The notes: generated from the letters alone by a model not told the origin. A DNA stretch of 64,000 nt from Planctomycetota bacterium (GCA_016930595.1 JAFGGJ010000030.1:1-64000), one strand, 5' to 3'; shown: positions 8,490-22,285, counted from the stretch's first letter. A program made the numbers and translations.

Positions 8490-10793
8490 ATGAACTGGCG
8501 AACGACGGTCATACTGCTGGCCACCGTGGTCGCGCTCAGCTTGTTCGTCTGGCTGTTCGAGCAGCACAGGACGCCCGTCGCGAAGGCGAAAGAGCAGGCG
8601 AAACTCGTGGCGCCGGGTTTTGCCGACAAGCGCGAGGACGTGTCACGGATAGTGATAGAAAGGCCGTACGCGAGGGTGGAGACGACGGACACCGCCGGGA
8701 ACGGAGCAGCCGGGGGAGCGATCCAGAAAATCGAGCTGAAGAAGACGGGCGATGAGACCTGGCGCATAACCAGTCCCGTATCGTACCCCGCGGACCGCTA
8801 CCGCGCGCGGGGCCTTATTTCGGGGCTGGCATACCTGGAGAAACGCGCCGTCAACCAGAACGCCGAGGAAGTGCTGGCCATCACGTGCGCCGGGGAAAAG
8901 CTGCAGCCGGCGAAATACGGTCTGGACGAAGCGAACCGTATACGGATCGCCTATTACGGCAAGCCGTCCGGCGAAGGCGACGGGGAGGAACAACTGCTGG
9001 CCGAGGTCCACCTGGCGAGCGAGAAGCTGATGGGGGACGAGATGCTGTACGCCGCCCGGCCGGAGACGGTCGAGCAGGAAGTGTACGTGGTGAACGACGC
9101 CCTGTATTCGGACGCGATGGCGCCGCTGGATTCGCTGCGCTCCAACCGGCTGCTGGAAGGCCTGAGCACGTCCGGCATCGCGTCGCTGGAGGTGACGCGC
9201 AGGGACGGCACGCTGGCATTCATCAAGAAGGGGCTGGACTGGTTCATGACCAAGCCCATGAAGGACCTGTGCAGGGCGCAGGCCGTGGAGGACGCCGTGA
9301 ACGCGGTGGCCGGCCTGAACATACGGCTGTACGTGGAAGATTCGCCGGAAGACGTGGTGCAATACGGCCTGGACAGGCCGAGGTACCGAGTGACGGCGGC
9401 CGATGCGGACGGGACCCCGCGCGTGGTACTGGTGGGGCGGGACGTGGCGCCGGAGGATCCCGAGGCGGCGCCGGAATACGCGTACGCCATGCTTGAAGGA
9501 CAGCCGACGGTCGTCACGGTGCCGGGGAGTTTCCGCGAGAAGCTGGACAAGGCGGTGAACGAGTTCCGGCTGGACAAGCTGCTGGCGTTCCCGTCGGAAA
9601 AGGCGAGCCGCGTGGTGATAGAGAGGCCGGACCAGCCGCTGATAGACCTGCGGCAGGCGGATGGGGACTGGAAGTTCATCGAGCCGGCGCCGTACGACGC
9701 CGACGAAGACGCCGTGAACAACCTGGTGGCCGACCTGAACAACACGCACGTAAAGGAGTTCCTGCCGGCCGTGCTGCCGCCGAGCGACGAGCGCCTGGCG
9801 GCGTCCGGGGCCATAAGGGCGACCGTATCGTTCGACGCGACGACGAACCTGCCGCCGGTGAGGGCGCTGTTCGTGCCCGCGACGGCGGAAGAAATACAGG
9901 CCTGGAGGCTGCTGCCGGAAGGGAAAGCCGCCGCCGATACCCCCTACGACCCTCAGAATGCCTACCTGCTCGACAAGAGCACGTACAGGGCGCTGCTGAA
10001 ACCGCTGCTGGACTTCCGTTCCAGGGACATGGCCGACTTCGACACGGACAAGGCCGTTCGCATGGAAATAACGACTCCCGCCGGGCGGCACGTCGCGGTA
10101 AAGGACCGCGACAAGTGGAAACTGGAGGAGCCCGGCGGATCGCTGGACAGCGGCCGGCTGGAAGACATCCTGTGGCGCGCGGCGACGCTGCGTGCGGAGA
10201 AACTCGTGGGCGAGCGGACCGGGGAAGAGGAGCTGGCGAAATACGGACTCGGGGCGCAGGCCGTCCGGTTGAAGATCGACACGGGGGGGGCCGCGCTGGA
10301 ACTGCTGCTGGGCAACGGGATGCGGCTGGGGACGTTTGCCAAGCTGGCGGATTCGCCGATGGTGTTCGTCGTGGCGGCGGGAGACAACGGTCTCGAGCAA
10401 TTGTGCCGCGACGGACTGCTGAAGGGAGCCAAGCTGTTCCCCGTGCCGGAGGAGCCGAAACCGGCCCCCGCGGAGAAAACCGGCGGGGAGGAAACGGAAG
10501 GGGCGCCGGAGGTTCCCGCCGTGGAGAAGCCCGCGGAAGAGCAGCCGGCGACGCCCGCAGAAACCGTGGCGCCGGCCCCGGAGACCGAAGGAGACGCCGT
10601 GGAAGAGACGGCGCCAGCCGAAGACGCCGGCCGGGACACGCAGCCGCCGGAAGAAGCGGAGACGGAGGAAAACACACAGGAGCCCGCCGGGGACGCCGAC
10701 GAAGACACGGCGCCGGCTGAAGACGCTGCGGAAGGGCCGCCTGCGGCCGCCGAAGAGGAAGAAGCCGAACCCGTCCCGGCCACGGTCGATTAG
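8490..10793 (+). CDS. DUF4340 protein with a long acidic Pro/Glu/Ala-rich tail
   Basis: Single N-terminal TM; repeated VSRIVIERP..., GDETWRITSPVSYPADRYRARGLISGLAYL; position after GldG-like gene. Confidence 0.8.
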   Translation: MNWRTTVILLATVVALSLFVWLFEQHRTPVAKAKEQAKLVAPGFADKREDVSRIVIERPYARVETTDTAGNGAAGGAIQKIELKKTGDETWRITSPVSYPADRYRARGLISGLAYLEKRAVNQNAEEVLAITCAGEKLQPAKYGLDEANRIRIAYYGKPSGEGDGEEQLLAEVHLASEKLMGDEMLYAARPETVEQEVYVVNDALYSDAMAPLDSLRSNRLLEGLSTSGIASLEVTRRDGTLAFIKKGLDWFMTKPMKDLCRAQAVEDAVNAVAGLNIRLYVEDSPEDVVQYGLDRPRYRVTAADADGTPRVVLVGRDVAPEDPEAAPEYAYAMLEGQPTVVTVPGSFREKLDKAVNEFRLDKLLAFPSEKASRVVIERPDQPLIDLRQADGDWKFIEPAPYDADEDAVNNLVADLNNTHVKEFLPAVLPPSDERLAASGAIRATVSFDATTNLPPVRALFVPATAEEIQAWRLLPEGKAAADTPYDPQNAYLLDKSTYRALLKPLLDFRSRDMADFDTDKAVRMEITTPAGRHVAVKDRDKWKLEEPGGSLDSGRLEDILWRAATLRAEKLVGERTGEEELAKYGLGAQAVRLKIDTGGAALELLLGNGMRLGTFAKLADSPMVFVVAAGDNGLEQLCRDGLLKGAKLFPVPEEPKPAPAEKTGGEETEGAPEVPAVEKPAEEQPATPAETVAPAPETEGDAVEETAPAEDAGRDTQPPEEAETEENTQEPAGDADEDTAPAEDAAEGPPAAAEEEEAEPVPATVD

Positions 10794-10984
10794 GGGCGCC
10801 CGTTCCGCAGCGGCGCGGGGCCCCGGCGATACGGCGGCTATTCTGACCGGAACGGTCATGCTTTAATGTCATAACCTATTTGTAAGTGTTGCATTACAAG
10901 CACTTACGCCCCTGCGGGAGGATATTTTTTGTGCGAATTTTCTAGTTTTCCGTCTAGCCAGAGCGGGCCCGGGGTGTAGAATAT

Positions 10985-11131
10985 GCCTGTGCGGCGGGAA
11001 TCCCGCCGGCGGGACAAGGGCTCAGCCCGGGAGGAATACACCATAGCGTAAAGCCAAGTCCCACCCAAACAGCCTTCCCCCTTCCTTACACATGCATCCC
11101 CCGGTTTCTTTGCCGGGGGATGCGCTATTTT
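10985..11131 (+). ncRNA. Candidate structured ncRNA ending in a rho-independent terminator (family unknown)
   Basis: GGCGGGAATCCCGCC hairpin, GGCGGGAC...GTCCCACC closing stem around GGGCTCAGCCC, then a strong terminator; no convincing ORF. Confidence 0.35.
11094..11131 (+). terminator. Rho-independent terminator
   Basis: GCATCCCCCGG-TTTCTTTG-CCGGGGGATGC perfect 11-bp stem followed by GCTATTTT. Confidence 0.75.
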
Positions 11132-11158
11132 GAGGCGGCCGGGGCCGGGCGGGCGGCG

Positions 11159-11187
11159 TTGACAAGATGCGCATTGGGGCCTAGGAT
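11159..11187 (+). promoter_or_regulatory. Sigma-70-type promoter for the TSUP gene
   Basis: TTGACA - 17 nt - TAGGAT. Confidence 0.55.
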
Positions 11188-11231
11188 GGGACATCACCCC
11201 CCGCCGGGGGGTTCAAGGCGACAGGAACGGC

Positions 11232-12209
11232 ATGCCTGGAAAACGGACGGTACCGTACGGAGCGATCATACTGCCGGCAGCAGCAGTAATGCTGTTCGGC
11301 TGCCTGCGGACGGTGGAGGGGGAGATCGGCGACCCGGCCGCGATGAACCCGTGGGTGTTCGCCGGGGCGCTGCTGGTCGCATGCACGATAATCGGCGCGC
11401 TGTCGACGCTGGCTGGGGTGGGCGGGGGGGTGATATTCACGCCGCTGATGCTGGGGTTCACGCCGCTGGATTCGTACATAGTGCGGACGACGGGGCTGTT
11501 CGTGGCGATGGCCGGGGCGCTGATAGCGGCCCGGCCGTACCTGCGGAAGGGGCTGGCGAATTTCCGGCTGCTGATGCTGGCCGCCGTGCCGACGGCCCTG
11601 TTCGCCGTCGCGGGCGCCCTGCTGGCGGCGTACATGAAGGAAACCGCCGGGGAAACCGGCGAAGCGGTCATACGGCTGGTCCTGGGCGTGCTGGTGCTGG
11701 GCATAGGGGTGGTCTTCATAGCGGCGGGGGGGCGCACGGAATACCCCGAAGTCGGAGAAGTAGATGCGTTCACGGCGCGGCTGGGGCTGGGGATGACGTA
11801 CCGGGAGGAATCTCTGGGCAGGCCGGTGGCGTACGAAGTGAAACGGGCGGGGACGGGGCTGGCGCTGTTCTGCGGGGTAGGGCTGGTATCGGGGATGTTC
11901 GGGCTGGGGGCGGGGTGGGCCATCGTGCCCGTGTTCAACCTTGTGATGCTGGCGCCGCTGAAAGTGGCGGCGTCCTGTTCCAGCGCGATGATAGGGATAG
12001 GCAGCACGGCGGCGGTCTGGCCGTACCTGATGGGCGGCGGGATGTTTCCGCTGGTGGCGATCCCGTGCCTGCTGGGGATGGTGATCGGGGCGGCGATAGG
12101 GTCGAAGATAATGCTGAGGGCGAAGCCGAAATCCATCCGGTGGGTGATAATAGGCGTGGTCCTGGTGGCGGGCGTGCGGCTGGTGATCCGTGCGCTGGGT
12201 ATGCTGTAG
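11232..12209 (+). CDS. TSUP (TauE/SafE) family membrane transporter
   Basis: Polytopic; LSTLAGVGGGVIFTPLMLGFTPLDSYIVRTTGLF and GLVSGMFGLGAGWAIVPVFNLVMLAPLKVAASCSSAMIG duplicated repeats. Confidence 0.88.
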   Translation: MPGKRTVPYGAIILPAAAVMLFGCLRTVEGEIGDPAAMNPWVFAGALLVACTIIGALSTLAGVGGGVIFTPLMLGFTPLDSYIVRTTGLFVAMAGALIAARPYLRKGLANFRLLMLAAVPTALFAVAGALLAAYMKETAGETGEAVIRLVLGVLVLGIGVVFIAAGGRTEYPEVGEVDAFTARLGLGMTYREESLGRPVAYEVKRAGTGLALFCGVGLVSGMFGLGAGWAIVPVFNLVMLAPLKVAASCSSAMIGIGSTAAVWPYLMGGGMFPLVAIPCLLGMVIGAAIGSKIMLRAKPKSIRWVIIGVVLVAGVRLVIRALGML

Positions 12210-12219
12210 GAGAAAAACC

Positions 12220-12669
12220 GTGGAAGAGCAGACGGGGCCCGAAGCGCCCCTGTGCGGCATGGTGTACGGCGACACGGCGTTCTGGACGTGCGCGGCGGGC
12301 GTCGCGATCGGGGCGGCGGGTCTCGTGTGGTACCTGGCGGGGGGGGGAGGCGTCATGGAAGCGGAGGCGATGCTGGAGAGCCTGTGGGGCGGCGGCGACG
12401 TGGCGGCCGTCTGGCGTGACGCCGCGGGGCGGGAGGCGCCGGCCGGACACTGGTACCTGGGGTACCTCGACAGGCCCGACGGACTGGCCATGCTGGGCGC
12501 CGTGGTCTGCTGCATGGGCGGGGTGCTGGGGACCTGGGGGGCACTGGTGAGCATGCTGGTGGCCGGCAGGGAAAAGAAACGTCCGCAGAACCGGCTTTAT
12601 GCGACATTCTGCCTGGTTGCGGCCGTCCTGCTGACGCTGTGTGCCGCGGGCGTCTTCGCCGTGCGCTGA
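12220..12669 (+). CDS. Small membrane protein downstream of TSUP (DUF1634-like position)
   Basis: ORF 12190..12669; three predicted TM stretches; overlaps or abuts the TSUP stop. Exact start uncertain. Confidence 0.5.
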   Translation: MEEQTGPEAPLCGMVYGDTAFWTCAAGVAIGAAGLVWYLAGGGGVMEAEAMLESLWGGGDVAAVWRDAAGREAPAGHWYLGYLDRPDGLAMLGAVVCCMGGVLGTWGALVSMLVAGREKKRPQNRLYATFCLVAAVLLTLCAAGVFAVR

Positions 12670-12779
12670 GCGGGCGGTACGGAGCGCACGGGGGAACGGC
12701 CTGCGCAGGCCGGCTGCGGTTGACCCGTGGCACACGCCGGTGTAGACTTCTCTTTACCGGTTCGTGGAAGGGCATTACG

Positions 12780-13577
12780 ATGAATGCGCCGCGGAGCAAC
12801 CGTGTCTTCCTGCCTGCGGTTCTTTTCATGGCCGCACATGTCGGCGGTTGCTCGTGCGACTATGCGCCGCTGCACGAGGCGGTGCGGACGAACGATCTCC
12901 AGGAAATTGAACGCCTTCTGGATAAAGGCGGCGACATCGAGATACGGGGCGGCGAGGAGCGTTATACCCCACTGGTCTGGGCGGCCCACCTGTCGCGAAC
13001 AGAAGCGGCCGACCTGCTGATCAGACAGGGCGCGGACGTAACGGCTACGGACCGTTCCCGTCATTCGGGAGTCGGCTACGGAGCGGGGCCGCGGCGACGC
13101 TGGACCGCCCTGGAATACGCCGTCAGCCAAAACAACAACGCGCTGGCGGGGATTCTGCTGAAGCACGGTGCGGACGTGAACCATCGGGCCGGCGGGGGCT
13201 GGACACCGCTGTTCAACGCGGTATACAATCGCAACGTCGGAATGGTGCGGCTGCTGCTCGAGCACGGCGCCGACGCCGCGGCCCGGGACGAGAACCACAA
13301 TACGCCGCTGCACCGCCTGATCGGTATGACACTGCACGAAGTATATTATGCTTCGGCGCCCGGGCAACGACGCGACCCGCAACTCGTTCCGGGCCCCACT
13401 CCGGCGGGGGCGCGTGTTGAAATCGCGCTGCTGCTGCTCGAAGCAGGAGCGGACCCGCACGCGGAAGACCTGCGCGGCGAATCGCCGTGGGACATGATCA
13501 ACAGCATCCCGGCCCAAGAGATGGCAGACACAGCGCTTCTCAAGAGTCTATTTGAAAAGTCCGCCAAAAGAAACTAG
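12780..13577 (+). CDS. Ankyrin-repeat lipoprotein
   Basis: Signal peptide with VGGCS lipobox; repeats of the YTPLVWAAHLSRTEAADLLIRQGADV and WTPLFNAVYNRNVGMVRLLLEHGADA type. Confidence 0.85.
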   Translation: MNAPRSNRVFLPAVLFMAAHVGGCSCDYAPLHEAVRTNDLQEIERLLDKGGDIEIRGGEERYTPLVWAAHLSRTEAADLLIRQGADVTATDRSRHSGVGYGAGPRRRWTALEYAVSQNNNALAGILLKHGADVNHRAGGGWTPLFNAVYNRNVGMVRLLLEHGADAAARDENHNTPLHRLIGMTLHEVYYASAPGQRRDPQLVPGPTPAGARVEIALLLLEAGADPHAEDLRGESPWDMINSIPAQEMADTALLKSLFEKSAKRN

Positions 13578-13595
13578 GAAGCGCGGCGTCCCCTT

Positions 13596-14837
13596 TTACT
13601 CCAGGACAACGGTTACGCTATCGGCCTGCGGGGGCAGCGTGAAGCGGCCTTTCAGGCGGTCACCCGAAGGCGCCGCGGCGTCAACTGCATAGTCGCCGTA
13701 GAAGCAGTCCGCATGCGCCCTGCCGTCCGCGTCGGCCGTGATTTCGACGTCCGTGGTCCAGCGTTTGTGGAAAAGTTCATACAGGCGGTCATACAGCGGC
13801 TTGGGCGACATATCCGGCCGCAACAGTCCCGCCGGCGCGCCCTGCCAGCTCTGGAAGTCGGAGAAGTCCCACCAGGTTACGGCTTCGACCGCCGGGTGGC
13901 TGAAAAGCAGCGTGTAGAGCTGCTCGCCGTAATCGGCCTGGGCCCGTTCGCCTTCCGGGGCGGTGAGCCAGTCATCGTGCCTCTTGTGCCAGTCGTTGTC
14001 GTTTTCGGCTTTCAGGCGGCCCGAGAGGACGGTAAGCTCGGTGAAATGTAGCGGCAGTCCGAAACGGGCGTAGGTCTCACAGACGTTCCAGGCGCGTTCG
14101 AGCCGCCACAATTCCTTGTGCATGTGGCTCTGGATGCCGAGCGTCCGGACGGGGGCGGCGTCGTCGAGAAGCCGCCGGGCGAGGGATTCGAAATCCTCGC
14201 CCACGTTGAAATCGTTGTAGAGGAGGACGGCGTCGGGACTGGCGTCATGCGCCCAGGCGAGCGCTGCGGCCACGCAGTGCGCCGCGCCGTTCGCCTTTAT
14301 CCAGCGGCCGACGGCATTGTCGAAGCGGTGGCTGACGGTGGCTTCGTTGACGACATCCCAGATATCGATAAGGCCGGCGAAATCCGCCACGATGGAGCGG
14401 ACACGCGCTTCCTGGCGCTGCAGGACTTCGGCGTCGGGGAGGGATCCGGCCCACTGGGGGAAAACTTCGTGCCAGACGAGGGGGTGGCCTTTGGCGGTCA
14501 CGGAATTATCGCGGCACCATTCGGCCATCTCCACCAGCCGGTCGCGCCGGCTGCCGCCCGGTTCCGGCTCGTAGCCGCCCCAGTAGAAGGGAAGGGTGGC
14601 ATAGTTGAGGAGTGCGGCGAACCTGTCCCTGTAAGCCTGTTGGAGGCCGCGGTCGTCCACGGCGGTCAGCAGAAAGCCGTTGCAGCCGAGTTTGAAGGCG
14701 TGCCGGGCGAGCCGGACACGGGCCGTCACGCCGGGCAGGACAGCGCCGCCGGGGCCGACGAAGCGCAGCAGCGTCCCGGTCCGGCGGTTGCGTGCGATCC
14801 TGTCTTCCGCGCCGTCAAGCAGAGCGTGAGTGTCCAT
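13596..14837 (-). CDS. Glycoside hydrolase family 10 (endo-1,4-beta-xylanase-like)
   Basis: MAEWCRDNSVTAKGHPLVWHE, DIWDVVNEATV (acid/base Glu), LHFTELTVLS (nucleophile Glu), VTWWDFSDFQSWQG. No obvious signal peptide. Confidence 0.88.
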   Translation of the reverse strand: MDTHALLDGAEDRIARNRRTGTLLRFVGPGGAVLPGVTARVRLARHAFKLGCNGFLLTAVDDRGLQQAYRDRFAALLNYATLPFYWGGYEPEPGGSRRDRLVEMAEWCRDNSVTAKGHPLVWHEVFPQWAGSLPDAEVLQRQEARVRSIVADFAGLIDIWDVVNEATVSHRFDNAVGRWIKANGAAHCVAAALAWAHDASPDAVLLYNDFNVGEDFESLARRLLDDAAPVRTLGIQSHMHKELWRLERAWNVCETYARFGLPLHFTELTVLSGRLKAENDNDWHKRHDDWLTAPEGERAQADYGEQLYTLLFSHPAVEAVTWWDFSDFQSWQGAPAGLLRPDMSPKPLYDRLYELFHKRWTTDVEITADADGRAHADCFYGDYAVDAAAPSGDRLKGRFTLPPQADSVTVVLE

Positions 14838-14984
14838 GGCGGCTCCCTTCGCTTTATTGCGCATTCTGCACACGCCCGGGCCCGTGTCAAGGAACCCTGG
14901 CGGGCGCTGTGTTTGCGCTAACCGGGTCCAGCCATAAAATAAAGCAGGGCCCCGGGTGATCATCCATACGACGGGAGCGGCACA

Positions 14985-16502
14985 GTGCCTTGCAGAACCG
15001 GATTCGACAACCAGAAATACCTCGAAGAACAAACGGCGGCCATCCTGGAACGGGTCGAGCGCTTCCACAGCAAGCTGTACCTGGAGTTCGGCGGGAAGCT
15101 GCTGTTCGACTACCACGCGGCGCGGGTCCTGCCGGGGTTCGACCCAAACGTCAAGATGCGGCTGCTGCAGGGACTGAAGGAACGCGCCGACATCGTCCTG
15201 TGCATATACGCCGGAGACATCGAAAGGCGGAAGATCCGCGCGGACTTCGGCATAACGTACGACGCCGACGCCCTGAAGCTCATCGACGACATCCGCGACT
15301 GGGACCTGGAAGTGGCCGCCGTGGTGATCACGCGCTTCGAAGACCAGCCTGCGGCAAGGCTCTTCAAAAACAAGCTGGAACGGCGGGGGATGAAGGTATA
15401 CACGCACGCCGCGACGAAGGGATACCCGTCGGATATCGACCTGATAGTGAGCCCCGAAGGGTACGGGGCCAACGAATTCGTGGAAACGGAAAAGCCGCTG
15501 GTCGTGGTGACCGGCCCCGGCCCCGGCAGCGGAAAGCTGGCCACGTGCCTGTCGCAGGTCTATCACGAGCACGTGCGGGGGCGGGAGGCCGGGTACGCCA
15601 AGTTCGAGACGTTCCCGATATGGAACCTGCCGCTCAAGCACCCCGTGAACGCGGCCTACGAAGCCGCCACGGCGGACATACGCGATTACAACGAGATAGA
15701 CCCCTTCCACCTGGAAGCCTACGGCAAGACGGCGGTCAACTACAACCGTGACGTTGCGGCGTTTCCGCTGCTCAAGCGCATACTGGAAAAGATCACGGGA
15801 GGGGAGGCGTTCTACAAGTCCCCCACGGACATGGGAGTGAACCGGGCCGGGTTCGGCATCACCGACGACGCCGCCGTGCAGCGGGCGGCGCAGCAGGAGG
15901 TCATCCGCAGGTACTTCCGTTATTCGTGCGAATACCTGCTGGGGCTGGCCGACAGGGAGACCGTGCAGCGGGCCGAACTCATAATGAAGAACCTTGGGGT
16001 GTCGCCCGACGACCGATCCGTGGTGGGGCCCGCGCGGGAAGCCGCCCGGCAGGCGGAGTCGACGGGCAAGGGGAACGAAGGGATCTTCTGCGGGGCGGCG
16101 CTGGAGCTGCCCGACGGGTCGATCGTCACGGGCAAGAATTCGCCGCTGATGCACGCGGCGTCCAGCCTGGTGCTGAACGCGATCAAGATGCTGGCGGGCG
16201 TCCCGGACAACATACACCTGCTGTCGCCGAATATCACCGAATCCATAGGACACCTGAAGACGGACATCATGAACGGGAAGAACATGAGCCTGGACCTGGA
16301 CGAGACGCTCATAGCCCTTTCCATATCGGCTACGACGAACCCTACGGCGCAGGTGGCCATGGAAAAACTGAAGACCCTTGCCGGATGCGACGCGCACCTG
16401 ACACACATCCCGACCCCCGGGGACGAGGCGGGCCTGCGGCGACTGGGCATAAACCTGACGTCGGATGCGGCGTTTTCCACCAAAACGCTGTACGTGTCCT
16501 GA
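14985..16502 (+). CDS. DUF1846 family protein
   Basis: [57 protein letters not shown] start. Confidence 0.9.
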   Translation: MPCRTGFDNQKYLEEQTAAILERVERFHSKLYLEFGGKLLFDYHAARVLPGFDPNVKMRLLQGLKERADIVLCIYAGDIERRKIRADFGITYDADALKLIDDIRDWDLEVAAVVITRFEDQPAARLFKNKLERRGMKVYTHAATKGYPSDIDLIVSPEGYGANEFVETEKPLVVVTGPGPGSGKLATCLSQVYHEHVRGREAGYAKFETFPIWNLPLKHPVNAAYEAATADIRDYNEIDPFHLEAYGKTAVNYNRDVAAFPLLKRILEKITGGEAFYKSPTDMGVNRAGFGITDDAAVQRAAQQEVIRRYFRYSCEYLLGLADRETVQRAELIMKNLGVSPDDRSVVGPAREAARQAESTGKGNEGIFCGAALELPDGSIVTGKNSPLMHAASSLVLNAIKMLAGVPDNIHLLSPNITESIGHLKTDIMNGKNMSLDLDETLIALSISATTNPTAQVAMEKLKTLAGCDAHLTHIPTPGDEAGLRRLGINLTSDAAFSTKTLYVS

Positions 16503-16503
16503 C

Positions 16504-17871
16504 ATGGCGGAAGGTCCGTACACACCGGGCCAGGACCTTACGACGGGGCCCCTGCCTGCGGCCATCTGGAAGCTTTCCGTGCCGATGATAGCCGGCAACC
16601 TCATACGGACGACGTTCGAACTGGTGGACATGGCGTTTGTCGGGAGGCTGGGCAAGAGCGCGCTTGCGGCAGTGGGCATGAGCGCCCTGATACTGATGCT
16701 GCTGAACACGGTATTCATGGGTATAGCGACGGCGGCGACCGCCCTTGTGGCGCGGGCCGTAGGGGCCGGGGACAGCGACCGCGCCAACCACGTTGCAGCA
16801 CAGTCCATAACGCTGACGCTGGCGTTGTCGATCTTGCTGTCGATAGCCGGGTTCTGGCTGGCGCCGTTGCTGCTGGAACTGCTGGGCGCCAAGCAGGACG
16901 TGGTGCTGCTGGGCACCGGGTACATGCACCTGCGGTTCATGGGTCTTTTTGCGATGCTGTCCCTGTTCATCGGGGCCGGTATCCTGCGCGGGGCGGGCGA
17001 CGTTATAACCCCGCTGATAGTAAGCGCCGTCGGCGCCGTACTGAACATCTTCCTGGACGCGGCGCTCATCTTCGGCCTGTGGGGCCTGCCGAGACTCGAA
17101 GTAAACGGGGCTGCGCTGGCGACGGTGTTGTCACAGGTGGCGGTGTTTGCCATCGGCATGAAGCTGCTGACGGGCGGCCACCTGCGCGTGCGCGTAGCCG
17201 CGGCGGAGATGAAACCAGACCCGGCCACGATAGGGCTGCTGGTGAGAATCGGCATCCCGAACAGCGTGGGCATGAGCCTGCGGTTCCTGATGAACCTTGT
17301 GCTGACGCGTATAGTTGCAAAATTCGGAACGGGGGCCGTGGCGGCGTTCACGATAGGCGGCCGGCTGCAGTCGCTGGGTTTCATGCCGACGTTCGCCGTG
17401 GCGCAGACCGCTGCCACACTGGTCGGCCAGAACCTGGGAGCCAAGAAGGAGGACCGCGCCCAGCGGGGAGCGCTGCTGTGCACTGCGGCGGCGGTGGCGA
17501 TAATGTTCACGGCGTCCGTGCTGGGTTTCGCGTTCGCCCCCTACGTGGTGCGGCTTTTCAACAGCGACCCGGAAGTGCTGTCCATCGGCTCGACCATGAT
17601 CCGCATAGCCGCCATCGGGTACCCGTTTGCGGCCATAAGCATCGTGTTGAACCGCTCCATTTCCGGAGCAGGAGACACTGTGCCGCCGATGATTTTCAAC
17701 CTCCTGATACTGTGGGTCCTGCAGGTACCGCTTGCGGTGTGGCTCGCGGGCATGGAGAGATTCGGCGTAACGGGCGTCTGGTGGGCGGGAGCAGCGACAT
17801 CCATAGTTTCGGCGGCGGCGGCGACCACGTATTTCTTCCTGGGCCGCTGGAAACGCCTCAAGATACACTGA
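16504..17871 (+). CDS. MATE family efflux transporter
   Basis: PAAIWKLSVPMIAGNLIRTTFELVDMAFVGRLGKSALAAVGMS; two-fold MATE repeats. Confidence 0.92.
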   Translation: MAEGPYTPGQDLTTGPLPAAIWKLSVPMIAGNLIRTTFELVDMAFVGRLGKSALAAVGMSALILMLLNTVFMGIATAATALVARAVGAGDSDRANHVAAQSITLTLALSILLSIAGFWLAPLLLELLGAKQDVVLLGTGYMHLRFMGLFAMLSLFIGAGILRGAGDVITPLIVSAVGAVLNIFLDAALIFGLWGLPRLEVNGAALATVLSQVAVFAIGMKLLTGGHLRVRVAAAEMKPDPATIGLLVRIGIPNSVGMSLRFLMNLVLTRIVAKFGTGAVAAFTIGGRLQSLGFMPTFAVAQTAATLVGQNLGAKKEDRAQRGALLCTAAAVAIMFTASVLGFAFAPYVVRLFNSDPEVLSIGSTMIRIAAIGYPFAAISIVLNRSISGAGDTVPPMIFNLLILWVLQVPLAVWLAGMERFGVTGVWWAGAATSIVSAAAATTYFFLGRWKRLKIH

Positions 17872-17995
17872 TTACACCCGGGAGGTTTTCAGAACATCTA
17901 CAATACCTGTTCATAACCATGCGGAAACCTGCAGAATACCGCGCGGACAATTTCATACATGTAAACACCCTGCCGGAGCGTTGCCGGAAACCTGC

Positions 17996-18007
17996 CTTGC
18001 ATGCAAG
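17996..18007. repeat. 12-bp perfect palindrome CTTGCATGCAAG in the AT-rich region upstream of dnaN
   Basis: Read directly. Confidence 0.6.
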
Positions 18008-18100
18008 AGCACTTTCACACACAAGCTGTGGTACAATACCAGCCGCTAACCCCTACAAACAGTGTCTCCGGCCTATTAAAGAAGCATCTTTTTATTAGCG

Positions 18101-18150
18101 GGTTTTCAACGGTTTTCCAAGGCGTTTCTCCCAACCGCCAAGCGTTTTTC
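18101..18150 (+). repeat. Helically phased GGTTTTC-type direct repeats upstream of dnaN
   Basis: GGTTTTCAAC (18101), GGTTTTCCAA (18111), GGCGTTTCTC (18121), aGCGTTTTTC (18141): 10-bp spacing. Confidence 0.5.
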
Positions 18151-18224
18151 CCTGGTGCATCCATGGCCGTGATTCATTCTTGTAACCTGTTTATTTTTTC
18201 TAAGGATATATGCTTCTTTTGCCC

Positions 18225-18252
18225 TTGAACAAGACAGGTTTTTTTGTATAAT
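18225..18252 (+). promoter_or_regulatory. Sigma-70-type promoter for dnaN
   Basis: TTGAAC - 16 nt - TATAAT. Confidence 0.55.
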
Positions 18253-18361
18253 TCGCGGGTGTATTTTGATGATGGGGGAGGAACATAATTTAATAATCAG
18301 AACCTCACCCTACAACGGACACAACAGAAAATTAAAGCAAGAAAGACGGAGGGAACTCCAG

Positions 18362-22248
<3,887 letters not shown>

Positions 22249-22285
22249 ACGAAAACGGTGGCCGGGCGGCCGGAGAGACACCAGC

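Noticed and set aside
5703-8567. 954-aa - strand ORF opposite the ABC operon
   Set aside because: Arg/His/Gln-rich shadow ORF caused by high GC and NNG codon bias on the sense strand.
8643-10859. 738-aa - strand ORF opposite DUF4340
   Set aside because: Compositional shadow with no recognisable motifs.
13596-17510. 1304-aa - strand ORF
   Set aside because: Only the final 413 residues (GH10) are protein-like; the rest is antisense to DUF1846 and MATE.
17872-18361. oriC upstream of dnaN
   Set aside because: No convincing TTATCCACA DnaA boxes seen, no dnaA nearby, and strand skew polarity is terminus-like; kept only as a regulatory-region observation.
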